From NCBI GenBank assembly GCA_002314715.1, contig DCGY01000073.1, positions 1 through 51,359 on the forward strand: 51,359 nucleotides of DNA. The letters are read 5' to 3'. Within the stretch, counting starts at the first letter, position 1, and every line of letters starts with the position of its first letter. Under the pieces are notes generated by a model. That model searched no databases, was not told the DNA's origin, and saw only the letters and a program-made list of their open reading frames with translations. Origin of the DNA: Lachnospiraceae bacterium UBA1766. Its GTDB lineage: Bacteria; Bacillota; Clostridia; Lachnospirales; Lachnospiraceae. Positions 1 to 8,333 of the stretch are shown here, piece after piece. Position numbers and translations under genes: made by a program.

Positions 1-140
1 AAGCAGAGGGAGTTTGTAAGTAAGAGGAAGGAAAACAAGCGGCTGCGAAGCAGACATTTGTTTTCACCCGAGCGTATACGAAGCAAACGCATAAGGCACG
101 AAGTGACGACTCTGCGAAGCAGAGGGAGTTTGTAAGTAAG
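1..140. repeat. Direct repeat with GAA-loop mini-hairpins
   Basis: A 24-bp stretch at 1-24 is repeated exactly at 117-140. Between and within the copies are short inverted repeats closed by a GAA loop: CTGC-GAA-GCAG at 43-53, CAC-GAA-GTG at 97-105 and CTCTGC-GAA-GCAGAG at 110-124. I see no credible gene here; the minus-strand open frame has no ribosome site and follows the repeat. It looks like an intergenic repeat element whose left part lies outside the window. Confidence 0.6.
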
Positions 141-249
141 AATTGTCACCTGAAAGATTTGTGACGTTTGATTGACGAAGTATTAGGCATCGAGATGCTG
201 AATTGTTAGTTGTTCCGATGAGCGATTTTCCGCTGTTATGCATGAATGA

Positions 250-435
250 CATCGGAATTAGCTAAATAGTTTTTTTCGATGATATATTTCTCTTGCATAA
301 AGGGAAAAGAACATCGAAATCATTGAAGAATGTTTTTTTTGATGCATTTTAATTTCATAGTAGACAGATAATACATCGGGAAAAAGGGAAACATTCTTTT
401 TCGATGCTTTTTCCAAATGAAGTATGCATTTTCCG
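250..435 (+). repeat. Three hairpin units at exact 62-bp period in the helicase leader
   Basis: Units begin at 250, 312 and 374. Each opens with CATCG and closes 32-33 bp later with a T-rich arm ending in CGATG or TGATG (250-281, 312-344, 374-406), so each can fold into an A/T-rich stem. The third is the best: CATCGGGAAAAAG against CTTTTTCGATG. The rest of each unit is poorly conserved. The array lies just upstream of the DEAD-box helicase gene. Together with 1-140 this accounts for most of the 473 bp before the first gene; I could not fix a promoter there. Confidence 0.5.
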
Positions 436-473
436 AACAGGGAGAGATTGCAAAGAAAGTGTAGAGGTTTAGA

Positions 474-2318
474 ATGGATTTTACAGAACAGACAGTAAGT
501 TTAGAAGAAAATGAAGTAGTGGCTGATAGCGCAAGCGTTGAGACGATAGAGCCTTTATTGGACAATCGAATTATTCGCGCGATTCATGAAATGGGATTTG
601 AAAAGCTTTCCCCCATTCAGGAGTTGGCGATTCCAAAGCTTTTGGAAGGAAAGGATATTATTGGGCAGGCACAGACCGGTACCGGCAAAACAGCAGCCTT
701 TGGTATCCCGCTTTTGTCGCGGGTAAACCCGGAGCTTCGTAAGTTACAGGCGATTGTACTATGTCCTACCAGAGAGTTGGCGATTCAGGCAGCAGAAGAG
801 CTTCGTAAGATTGCAAAATATATGCAGGGAATCAAGGTTCTTCCGGTATACGGCGGTCAGGAAATCGGCAAACAGATTATGGGACTTCGTGGTGTGCAGA
901 TTATCGTAGGTACTCCCGGACGTGTTATGGACCATATGAGAAGACATACCATCAAACTTGGCGATGTGCGTATGGTGGTTTTGGACGAAGCGGATGAAAT
1001 GTTAAACATGGGCTTCCGTGAAGATATGGAATTAATCCTTGGACAGATGGAGAACGAGCATCAGACCGCTCTTTTTTCCGCTACTATGCCTAAGCCGATT
1101 TTGGATATTACCGATCGCTTCCAAAAGGATGCGGAACTGATTAAGGTAGCTGCCAAAGAGCTTACCATTCCTTTGGTATCTCAGAAATATTATAAAATTA
1201 AGAGAGAAGATAAGGATGCCGCAACCGTTCGTCTGTTGGAATACTACCAGCCCAAGCTTTGTCTGATTTTCTGTAATACCAAGGTGAAGGTAGACGAAGT
1301 GGCTGAAATGCTCAAAAAGCAGGGCTATCAGGCAGAAGGTTTGCATGGCGATATGTCTCAGCATCAGAGAGATGTAGCCATGAATCGTTTCCGTAACGGA
1401 AGTACCAATATCTTAATTGCTACCGATGTGGCTGCCAGAGGTATTGATGTAGACAATGTGGAAGCAGTTATCAATTATGATGTACCACAGGATATTGAAT
1501 ATTATGTCCATCGAATCGGTCGTACCGGTCGTGCCGGAAAGTCCGGCAGATCCTTTACCTTTGTGACGGCAAAAGAAATCTTCCGTATTCGTGAAATCGA
1601 GAGAACTTGTCGTACTACGGTGGAAGAGAAGAAATTGCCGGGTGCAGCCAAGGTTTTAAAGGCGAAGGCCGATAAGTATTTAAATTCTGCATGGGAGCTC
1701 CATGAGCATGAAGATATTGAGTTGATGAAGGCCTACCTTCAGCGCAAAATGAAGGAAGAGGAATGTGATATCTTAGATCTTGCTGCGGCGATGCTGAAGC
1801 TGGAGGTTGGAGACCGGGGCGAAGAAATCGCAGAAGATAAACCGGTTCGAAGAGAAGCACCAAGAGGTCGTCGCGGTGGAAGAGGTTTTGAGGAGCACGG
1901 TGACAGCAGACGGGGAAGAGACTTCCGTGGCAGAGAGGGACGTGGAGAAGGCAGACGAGAATTTGGCAGAGAAAACCGCAGAGACGGACGTGGTGACGGA
2001 AAAGACTTTGAAAAACGTGAAGACGGACGTCGTGGCGGAAGAGACTTTGAGAAGCGTGAGGAGGGACGTGGCGGAAGAAGAGACCTTGAGAAGCGCGAAG
2101 ACGGACGCCGCAACGGAAGAGATTTCGAGAAGCGAGAGGAACGCCGTCATCAGGACCAGGAAACCACACGCTCTTATGCAAGAGAAAACCGACGGGACAA
2201 CAAGGATGGAAAAAAGGAGAACCGTTGGGAGAAATATATGAAGGATGTTCGTCAAAACGGAGAACCGAAAAGAAATATTAAAACCAGAAAGATGAACTGG
2301 ACAAAGAAAGAAGACTAA
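474..2318 (+). CDS. DEAD-box ATP-dependent RNA helicase (CshA/DeaD type)
   Basis: ATP-driven RNA unwinding for ribosome assembly, mRNA decay or cold growth is the known role of this family. The 614-aa protein has the full motif set in order: Q motif FEKLSPIQ near residue 42, AQTGTGKT at 66-73, PTRELA, TPGR, DEAD at 171-174, SAT at 202, the ATDVAARGIDV motif, and HRIGRTGR at 346. A basic tail from about residue 455 is rich in Arg, Gly, Glu and Asp and contains four 13-residue repeats; such tails usually bind RNA. AGAGG lies 8-13 nt before the ATG. Several long frames on both strands over the tail are shadows of its repetitive codons. The gene stands alone, followed by a hairpin. CshA versus DeaD cannot be decided from motifs. 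Confidence 0.95.
   Translation: MDFTEQTVSLEENEVVADSASVETIEPLLDNRIIRAIHEMGFEKLSPIQELAIPKLLEGKDIIGQAQTGTGKTAAFGIPLLSRVNPELRKLQAIVLCPTRELAIQAAEELRKIAKYMQGIKVLPVYGGQEIGKQIMGLRGVQIIVGTPGRVMDHMRRHTIKLGDVRMVVLDEADEMLNMGFREDMELILGQMENEHQTALFSATMPKPILDITDRFQKDAELIKVAAKELTIPLVSQKYYKIKREDKDAATVRLLEYYQPKLCLIFCNTKVKVDEVAEMLKKQGYQAEGLHGDMSQHQRDVAMNRFRNGSTNILIATDVAARGIDVDNVEAVINYDVPQDIEYYVHRIGRTGRAGKSGRSFTFVTAKEIFRIREIERTCRTTVEEKKLPGAAKVLKAKADKYLNSAWELHEHEDIELMKAYLQRKMKEEECDILDLAAAMLKLEVGDRGEEIAEDKPVRREAPRGRRGGRGFEEHGDSRRGRDFRGREGRGEGRREFGRENRRDGRGDGKDFEKREDGRRGGRDFEKREEGRGGRRDLEKREDGRRNGRDFEKREERRHQDQETTRSYARENRRDNKDGKKENRWEKYMKDVRQNGEPKRNIKTRKMNWTKKED
2001..2156 (+). repeat. Four 39-bp tandem repeats in the helicase tail
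   Basis: Four in-frame units start at 2001, 2040, 2079 and 2118 and encode variants of RDFEKREDGRRGG (residues 510-561). They differ at synonymous and a few replacement sites, so they are not a recent slippage product. The repeat builds the charged RNA-binding tail. Confidence 0.85.
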
Positions 2319-2320
2319 TG

Positions 2321-2350
2321 AAATGAGCGATCGGAGACGGTCGCTCATTT
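2321..2350 (+). terminator. Hairpin after helicase gene
   Basis: AAATGAGCGATC (2321-2332) pairs with GGTCGCTCATTT (2339-2350), loop GGAGAC, starting 3 bp after the stop codon. The T-run is only three bases and forms part of the stem, so termination may be partial. Confidence 0.6.
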
Positions 2351-2391
2351 GTGAACATAGAATTGTCTGAAAAAGAAAGGAAGAAGTCGAT

Positions 2392-2931
2392 ATGCGAATT
2401 GGAATGGGTTACGATGTACACCGCCTGGTGGAAGACAGAAATCTGATTATGGGCGGAGTAAAAATCCCTTATGAAAAAGGCCTTTTGGGACATTCGGATG
2501 CAGATGTGCTGCTACATGCAATCATGGATGCGTTATTGGGTGCTGCTGCCCTCGGAGACATTGGAAAACATTTTCCGGATACCGATCCGGCTTATAAAGG
2601 AATTTCATCTTTGCTGCTTTTGGAAAAAGTTGGTGATTTATTACTGCAAAACCACTTCCTAATTGAGAATATAGATGCTACAATAATAGCACAGGCTCCC
2701 AAAATGAGACCATATATTGACCAGATGCGGGAGAATATTGCAAATGCGCTTTGTATTGATGTAAGCCAGGTGAATGTTAAGGCTACGACAGAAGAAGGTC
2801 TTGGCTTTACCGGTGCAAAAGAGGGAATTTCTTCTCAGGCTATTTGTATGCTGACTACACCATACGAAATGGGAGGTCAGGCAATATCCGGCGGATGCGC
2901 AGGATGTTCCGGTTGTAAAGCCGGGAAATAA
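2392..2931 (+). CDS. ispF: 2-C-methyl-D-erythritol 2,4-cyclodiphosphate synthase
   Basis: Cyclises CDP-ME 2-phosphate to MEcPP in the MEP isoprenoid pathway, in the cytoplasm. The 179-aa protein has the metal-binding start GMGYDVHRL, LGHSDADVLLHAIMDALLGA, the FPDTDP loop and the C-terminal TTEEGLGFTGAKEGI segment. Family members are usually about 155-160 residues; this one adds a roughly 20-residue Gly/Cys-rich tail with C169, C172 and C175 spaced CxxCxxC. AAAGG at 2376-2380 precedes the ATG. The next gene begins 35 bp downstream, so it probably shares a transcript with 2967-4646. Confidence 0.95.
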   Translation: MRIGMGYDVHRLVEDRNLIMGGVKIPYEKGLLGHSDADVLLHAIMDALLGAAALGDIGKHFPDTDPAYKGISSLLLLEKVGDLLLQNHFLIENIDATIIAQAPKMRPYIDQMRENIANALCIDVSQVNVKATTEEGLGFTGAKEGISSQAICMLTTPYEMGGQAISGGCAGCSGCKAGK

Positions 2932-2966
2932 CTTTGCAGTGAAGCTGGGGAAAATGGGGTACAATT

Positions 2967-3884
2967 ATGAATCAGGAACGTGAAATTTACTGGCATTTGC
3001 CGGGACTTTGTTATTTTCGTTTATTAAATCAGGTGTTGCTCAGTACCATGGCGACTTATCCGGAGAAGTTTCGGGACGGATATAAAATCGGCTCTGTTTA
3101 TGGAACCATTCCGGGTGCGATTTGGAACGGAGGGAGAGCGGTTTTCGGAATTACTACCAAGGCGGATGTAGAACGGGTGGTAGAACTTTATAACAGTCGA
3201 AATGTGCCGGTTCGCTTCACCTGGACCAATTCTTTGCTGGAAGAAAAACATGTGTATGACACCTATTGCAATATGATTATGAAGGTGGCAGATAACGGTT
3301 TTAATCAGGTATTGGTAAATCGACCTGTTTTGGAGGAATATATTCGCAAGGAGTATCCAAGCTATAAACTAATTTCATCTACTACCAAGCGCATGACCGA
3401 TCTGGCGATGTTAAAGGAAGAAATTGCCAAGGATTACCATTTGGTGGTTCTCGATTATGATCTGAATCGAGACGAGAAGGTGATCAAGGAGCTGGAGCCG
3501 GTTGCGGATCGTTTGGAAATTCTGGTAAATGAGATTTGCTATCCCAATTGTCCCTCCCGTGCGGAGCATTATCGGGACGAGTCTCTGTCACAGCTGGAAT
3601 TTGACCAGAGAACACAGTTCCATTGTCCCAATAAATCCAATGAGAGAAGAACCTTTGAAGAGTGCATGAAGCGTCCTGCTTTTATGACCAATGATGAGGT
3701 GGAAAAATATATTGAAAAAGGATTCTGCAATTTTAAAATTGTGGGTCGTGGTCTTCCGCAGGATTTCGTAAAAGATTCCTATCTGTATTTCCTGGTGAAA
3801 GACGAACATAGGGAGTTTATTCGAAATCACATAGATCATGTGTTGGATGAACTCACCAAAGCGCAGAGACAGATGCGCAGATAG
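2967..3884 (+). CDS. U32-like conserved protein with four Cys
   Basis: A soluble 305-aa protein that I place only loosely near the U32 (peptidase/UbiV-like) TIM-barrel group. Supporting this are alternating beta-strand and helix segments and ILVNEICYPNC, which resembles the Cys-containing U32 signature. Cysteines 191, 195, 220 and 233 cluster late in the protein, as in relatives that hold a 4Fe-4S cluster. No hydrolase residues can be named. It lies 35 bp after ispF and 15 bp before lgt, so all three are probably cotranscribed. It could be a radical-independent RNA hydroxylation or protease-like factor; function unknown. Confidence 0.6.
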   Translation: MNQEREIYWHLPGLCYFRLLNQVLLSTMATYPEKFRDGYKIGSVYGTIPGAIWNGGRAVFGITTKADVERVVELYNSRNVPVRFTWTNSLLEEKHVYDTYCNMIMKVADNGFNQVLVNRPVLEEYIRKEYPSYKLISSTTKRMTDLAMLKEEIAKDYHLVVLDYDLNRDEKVIKELEPVADRLEILVNEICYPNCPSRAEHYRDESLSQLEFDQRTQFHCPNKSNERRTFEECMKRPAFMTNDEVEKYIEKGFCNFKIVGRGLPQDFVKDSYLYFLVKDEHREFIRNHIDHVLDELTKAQRQMRR

Positions 3885-3899
3885 GTTAGGTGGATTACG

Positions 3900-4646
3900 A
3901 TGTATAATGATTTATTTCAAATAGGTCCTTTTACGGCTCATTCGTATGGACTGTTTATTGCGATTGGCGTCATTGTAGCTCTTTTTGTGGCAGAAAAGAG
4001 GGCGGAGAAGAGAGGAATGGATTCTGCTTTCCTGTATCCCCTGACCTTCGTCTGTGTTCTGGGTGGCTTTGTCAGTGCTAAAATTTTATTCTGCATTGTG
4101 GAGTGGAAGAGCTTTGTTCAAAATCCCATGGCGTTCCTTTCCAGCAGCGGTTTTGTCGTGTATGGAGGAATCATCGGGGGCACACTGGCAGCAGCTCTTT
4201 ATGTGAAAATCAAGAAATATCCTTTCCTGGATTATTTCGATATTGTTCTTCCCAGTGTGGCTATTACCCAGGCTTTTGGTCGTATCGGCTGCTTTATGGC
4301 CGGCTGTTGCTACGGAATCGAAACCGATGCCTGGTACGGAATTGTCTTCCAAAATTCCAAATATGCGCCTAATCATGTGAAAATGATTCCCACACAGCTG
4401 ATTTCGTCCGCAGGCATGTTCTGCATTGCAGCTATTTTGTTTTGGTTTGCAAAAAAGAACAAAAAACCCGGCAGAGTAGGTGCTTTGTATTTGGTTCTTT
4501 ACAGTATCGGCAGATTCGGAATCGAATTTTTACGAGGCGATTTAAGAGGCGCGGTAGGCGGTTTGTCTACTTCGCAGTTTATCTCTTTATTCATTGTCGT
4601 ACTCGGTCTGGGAATTTTCTTCACCAGAAAAGAAAAGGCGGAATAA
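3900..4646 (+). CDS. lgt: Prolipoprotein diacylglyceryl transferase
   Basis: Transfers diacylglycerol from phosphatidylglycerol to the lipobox Cys of prelipoproteins at the cytoplasmic membrane. The 248-aa polytopic protein has the early SYGLFIAIG membrane segment, GRIGCFMAGCCYG (the Lgt signature Arg/Gly region) and YSIGRFGIEFLRGDLRG near the C-terminus. Length is close to the family norm. It begins 15 bp after the previous gene, with GGTTAGGTGG upstream as ribosome site. Confidence 0.95.
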   Translation: MYNDLFQIGPFTAHSYGLFIAIGVIVALFVAEKRAEKRGMDSAFLYPLTFVCVLGGFVSAKILFCIVEWKSFVQNPMAFLSSSGFVVYGGIIGGTLAAALYVKIKKYPFLDYFDIVLPSVAITQAFGRIGCFMAGCCYGIETDAWYGIVFQNSKYAPNHVKMIPTQLISSAGMFCIAAILFWFAKKNKKPGRVGALYLVLYSIGRFGIEFLRGDLRGAVGGLSTSQFISLFIVVLGLGIFFTRKEKAE

Positions 4647-4663
4647 ACTAATAAAAAACGCCT

Positions 4664-6409
4664 ATGAACGGAAAGTTTGAAAATGTCTTGAATTTGGCAC
4701 TATCCACCGGAGAAGAAGAGCGGGAGGAAACCAATGATTTAAATGTTGGTTTTGATGCCGAGACAGACAGCTGGGAATTAATCGTAAAATACAGCAGTTC
4801 TTTGGAACGGCTGGAACGGCAGGGTATCCTTGTGGAATATCTGATTGCGGGATATGCGATATTAAATGTTCCCGTTGGAAAGATTGAACTGGTAGAAAAT
4901 GCTGCCGAAATTGAATATGTGGAAAAACCGAAGCAATATTATTTTGACACGGTAGGGCCCGCGGACAATGCCTGTATATCCGGCATTACGGTTCGCGAGC
5001 CCTTTTTAAGTGGGACAGGAGTCCTGGTGGCTGTTTTGGATACCGGCATAGAGTACACACGGGAGGATTTTCGGAATCCGGACGGCAGTACGAGAATACA
5101 ATTCCTTTGGGATCAGACGCTAATGCCGGAAGGCAATCAGAAAATACCGGAGGGGTATTCCATGGGGGTGGAGTTTGACAGAGAGCAAATCAATCAGGCA
5201 TTGGAGGAGGTAGACAGTGGGAAACGGTATGGCCTGCTTCCGAGCTTTGACAGCTCCGGGCATGGTACGGCGGTGACCGGGATTTTGGCCGGATTTGTGG
5301 AGGGAGTTTATGAGGGTGTGGCGCCCAAAGCAGATTTACTGATTGTAAAGCTGGGTCAGGCCAAACCCAACGGTTTTCCAAAAACCACACAAATCATGAG
5401 AGGGGTGACCTATGCACTTCGAAAAGCGGCACAATTGCAAATGCCTTTGGTCATCAATTTAAGCTTTGGGAATACCTATGGATCCCATAGCGGAAGCTCC
5501 CTTCTGGAGCGTTTTTTGGATAATGCAGGAGAAATCGGACGGACGGTTATTTGTGTGGGAACAGGAAACGAAGGCAATTCCAACGGGCATGTGAGTGGGT
5601 TTGTTACCGGGGAAACCATACAGGAGCTTGCTATAGGAGAATACGAAAAAAACCTAAGTGTACAATTTTGGAAAAATGCACAGGATATCTTTCAGGTTTA
5701 TCTGATATCTCCTGCAGGAAATGAAGTGGTTTTTTCACCGGATACGGAAGGGGGAAGCTATTCTGTTCGAGTGGAAGCTACAAAGCTTTTGTTCTATTTT
5801 GGAAAGCCGACTCCCTATTCGGTCTATCAGGAAATCTATGTGGAATTTATTCCGGTCAATCAATATATTAACAGTGGCATTTGGAAGATTTTGATTCGTC
5901 CGGAAAAAATTGTCACCGGAGAGTATGCCATGTATTTGCCCTCCGGAGTGGTTCGGAGCAGTTATACCGGTTTTTTACGACCGACATTTCAGGGAACCTT
6001 TACCATTCCGGCCACTGCTTCCAAGGTGATTTCGGTGGGAGCCTATGACGATCGATATGACGGATATGCGGATTTTTCCGGAAGAGGTTATGCTTATGGT
6101 GGGGAGGGAATCCCCCTGGGGTATGCGAAGCCGGATGTGGTGGCTCAGGGAGTTAACGTATTGGCACCTGCTTTATATGGAGGCTATGCGCCGGTAACCG
6201 GGACTTCTTTTGCAACCCCCATTGTTGCCGGTTCGGCGGCGCTTTTGATGGAATGGGGAATCGTCCGGGGAGAAGACCCTTACCTTTACGGAGAAAAATT
6301 AAAAGCCTATCTTCGAAGCGGGGCATTGCCTCTTCGGGGAGAGGAACGCTATCCAAATGAACGGACCGGCTATGGAAAGGTTTGTGTGGCGGCTTCTCTG
6401 TATGCTTAG
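4664..6409 (+). CDS. S8 family (subtilisin-like) serine protease, no signal peptide
   Basis: A 581-aa subtilase with a complete catalytic triad: Asp126 in VLDTGIEY, His200 in SGHGTAVTG, Ser515 in GTSFATPIVAG, plus oxyanion Asn302 in GTGNEGN. About 100 N-terminal residues resemble an inhibitor/prodomain. A beta-rich insertion of about 150 residues lies between Asn302 and Ser515, as in Csp-type clostridial subtilases that process germination factors. No signal peptide or membrane segment is seen, so it is probably cytoplasmic or packed into spores. The ATG has only a weak ribosome site (GGCGG about 25 nt upstream) and lies 17 bp after lgt, suggesting coupling. Substrate unknown. Confidence 0.88.
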   Translation: MNGKFENVLNLALSTGEEEREETNDLNVGFDAETDSWELIVKYSSSLERLERQGILVEYLIAGYAILNVPVGKIELVENAAEIEYVEKPKQYYFDTVGPADNACISGITVREPFLSGTGVLVAVLDTGIEYTREDFRNPDGSTRIQFLWDQTLMPEGNQKIPEGYSMGVEFDREQINQALEEVDSGKRYGLLPSFDSSGHGTAVTGILAGFVEGVYEGVAPKADLLIVKLGQAKPNGFPKTTQIMRGVTYALRKAAQLQMPLVINLSFGNTYGSHSGSSLLERFLDNAGEIGRTVICVGTGNEGNSNGHVSGFVTGETIQELAIGEYEKNLSVQFWKNAQDIFQVYLISPAGNEVVFSPDTEGGSYSVRVEATKLLFYFGKPTPYSVYQEIYVEFIPVNQYINSGIWKILIRPEKIVTGEYAMYLPSGVVRSSYTGFLRPTFQGTFTIPATASKVISVGAYDDRYDGYADFSGRGYAYGGEGIPLGYAKPDVVAQGVNVLAPALYGGYAPVTGTSFATPIVAGSAALLMEWGIVRGEDPYLYGEKLKAYLRSGALPLRGEERYPNERTGYGKVCVAASLYA

Positions 6410-6413
6410 GGGA

Positions 6414-6443
6414 TAGACACCGAAGTATTTTATGCGCTATAAT
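6414..6443 (+). promoter_or_regulatory. Sigma-A-like promoter before the C_GCAxxG_C_C gene
   Basis: TAGACA (6414-6419), 18-bp spacer, TATAAT (6438-6443), lying directly after the protease stop codon and about 75 bp before the next start. Confidence 0.55.
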
Positions 6444-6516
6444 CATAAGCAGAAATATTTGCAGATTGCCGAAAGAGGGCGAAAATGTCAAATGAGAAAG
6501 CGACAGGACGGATACT

Positions 6517-6993
6517 ATGAACAATGAGGAAATATTACAAAACAGTCGTGCAAAATCAGCCTATGATTATTTCTTTGAGGGTTACAACTGTACCCAGGCA
6601 ATTGCAATGGCTTTTCAGGATATCATTCCGATAGAACAGGGACTTATGCTTCGGATGGTTTCTTCCTTCGGAGGCGGAATGGGAAGACTGCGGGAGGTAT
6701 GTGGTGCGGTATCCGGCATGTTTTTTGTAGCAGGTGTATTATACGGGTATGATGGCCCCAAGGATGTAGAGGGGAAGAAAATGCATTATGCCCGCATTCA
6801 GGAACTGGCCCGGAGGTTTCGGGAGATGAATGGCGCTATTGTGTGCAGAGAACTTCTTGGCTTGGACCATAAATCGGATGCACCGGTGCCGGAGACCCGG
6901 ACAAAGGAATACTACGAGAAGCGTCCCTGCCCAATGATGATTGCCACAGCAGCATATATTCTGGATGAGTATATTAGGGAACAGGAAGCGTAG
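6517..6993 (+). CDS. C_GCAxxG_C_C family putative redox protein
   Basis: A 158-aa soluble protein of the C_GCAxxG_C_C family, proposed to be redox-active or metal-binding but without a proven reaction. The four family cysteines are present: C25 (YNCTQA), C62 (GGGMGRLREVCGAVSG), C110 (IVCREL) and C138 (RPCPM). The glycine-rich stretch before C62 is typical. Spacing to the next gene is 35 bp, so it may share a transcript with the VWA/AAA+ module. Confidence 0.85.
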   Translation: MNNEEILQNSRAKSAYDYFFEGYNCTQAIAMAFQDIIPIEQGLMLRMVSSFGGGMGRLREVCGAVSGMFFVAGVLYGYDGPKDVEGKKMHYARIQELARRFREMNGAIVCRELLGLDHKSDAPVPETRTKEYYEKRPCPMMIATAAYILDEYIREQEA

Positions 6994-7028
6994 AGAGATT
7001 GCCAAAAAGTCGGAAGGGAGGTGCGGCA

Positions 7029-8300
7029 ATGGTTGACGAAAAACTGGCTAAAGAGTATGCGGAAAAAATAATTCATATTGCGAAGGACAGTATTATTGTT
7101 CGTTTCCGATTCTTTGATGCCGCACTTACAAGTTTGACGTTTGAGGCAAAAAACGGAATCAATGGGGTAGAGGTAGTTGGTAATGTGGTTTATTACGATC
7201 CGCTTATGCTTCTGATACAATATAAGGATGAACCGGCATATGCATTCCGGTTACTGTTACACATTTTGTTTCATTCCATTCTATTGCATAAGTACCGCAC
7301 GGATAAGCCGGAGGCTTTGTACTGGGATATCGCCACAGACATTGCGGTGGAAAATATTATTTTGAAGCTGGATATACCGGAAGGTATTCTGCTTCGGGAT
7401 GGGGAAGAAAAGATTATTCTGAATCGTCTGGCAAAATGGGTTCCCCAGCTCACTGCCGAGGCCATTTATCGGGAATTTATGGTGGGTGGTATTTCCAGGG
7501 ATTCCCAGGAACAGTACGGGAAATTGTTTTCTTTTGACCGACATGTTCAACCGGTGGAAAAAAACGAGGAGGTTCTGAACCTATCCGAGAAAGACTGGGA
7601 GAAGATTGCGGAGCGGGTGAAGGCGGAGTTAAAGTCTTTTTCCAAGGACGTGGTAGGTAGTGAAAGCATTCTGATGAACCTGAAGGAAAGTACCAAGAAG
7701 CGTTATGATTATGATGCGATTTTGGCGCGCTTTGCTCAGATGAACGAGGAGATTCGCGTAAACCCGGATGAGTTTGATTATATTTATTATACCTATGGAT
7801 TAAAGGAATACCACGGCATGCCGTTTATCGAGCCGTTGGAATATGTGGAGGAGAAGAAAATCAAGGAGTTTGTGATTGCCATTGATACTTCTGCTTCCGT
7901 GCGTGGAAAGGATGTAGAGGATTTCCTGCAAAAAACCTACGATATTTTGGAAAAATCGGTAGCTTTTTCAGATGAACTGAAGGTCCACATTATTCAATGT
8001 GACGCCAAGGTAACGGAGGATATGGCCATTCATTCCAAAGCGGAATTGAAGACGATTTCTCAGGACTTTACGGTGAAGGGCTTTGGCGCTACGGATTATC
8101 GTCCGGTGTTTGCGCATATTGATACGCTCCGACGAACCGGGGAATTTAAGAAGCTAAAGGGTCTGATTTACTTTACGGATGGTTATGGAATCTACCCGGA
8201 ATCCCCTCCGGATTATGACTGTATGTTTGTTTTTAACCGAGCGGATGATTATCGTATGCCGGTGCCCGGCTGGGCCATTCAGATTGTGCTGGAGCAGTAG
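7029..8300 (+). CDS. VWA-like protein with degenerate metallopeptidase domain (DUF2201-like)
   Basis: 423 aa from the ATG at 7029, chosen over an upstream TTG at 6999 because AAGGGAGGTG sits just before it. The N-terminal half resembles the putative metallopeptidase part of DUF2201 proteins, but the usual HExxH reads H78-I-L-F-H82, so the catalytic Glu is missing; H87 follows. The C-terminal half is a von Willebrand A-like domain with a metal-adhesion motif DTSAS at 286-290 and a later FTDGYG. Such proteins pair with MoxR-type AAA+ ATPases as chaperone-like machines for assembling protein complexes. The ATPase follows 33 bp downstream. Confidence 0.8.
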   Translation: MVDEKLAKEYAEKIIHIAKDSIIVRFRFFDAALTSLTFEAKNGINGVEVVGNVVYYDPLMLLIQYKDEPAYAFRLLLHILFHSILLHKYRTDKPEALYWDIATDIAVENIILKLDIPEGILLRDGEEKIILNRLAKWVPQLTAEAIYREFMVGGISRDSQEQYGKLFSFDRHVQPVEKNEEVLNLSEKDWEKIAERVKAELKSFSKDVVGSESILMNLKESTKKRYDYDAILARFAQMNEEIRVNPDEFDYIYYTYGLKEYHGMPFIEPLEYVEEKKIKEFVIAIDTSASVRGKDVEDFLQKTYDILEKSVAFSDELKVHIIQCDAKVTEDMAIHSKAELKTISQDFTVKGFGATDYRPVFAHIDTLRRTGEFKKLKGLIYFTDGYGIYPESPPDYDCMFVFNRADDYRMPVPGWAIQIVLEQ

Positions 8301-8333
8301 CACGAAATATTAAGAAATGTGAGAGTTTAGCGT

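Noticed and set aside
1615..2348. Several long ORFs on both strands over the helicase tail
   Set aside because: They are shadows of the biased Arg/Gly/Glu codons of the tail; no ribosome sites and low-complexity products.
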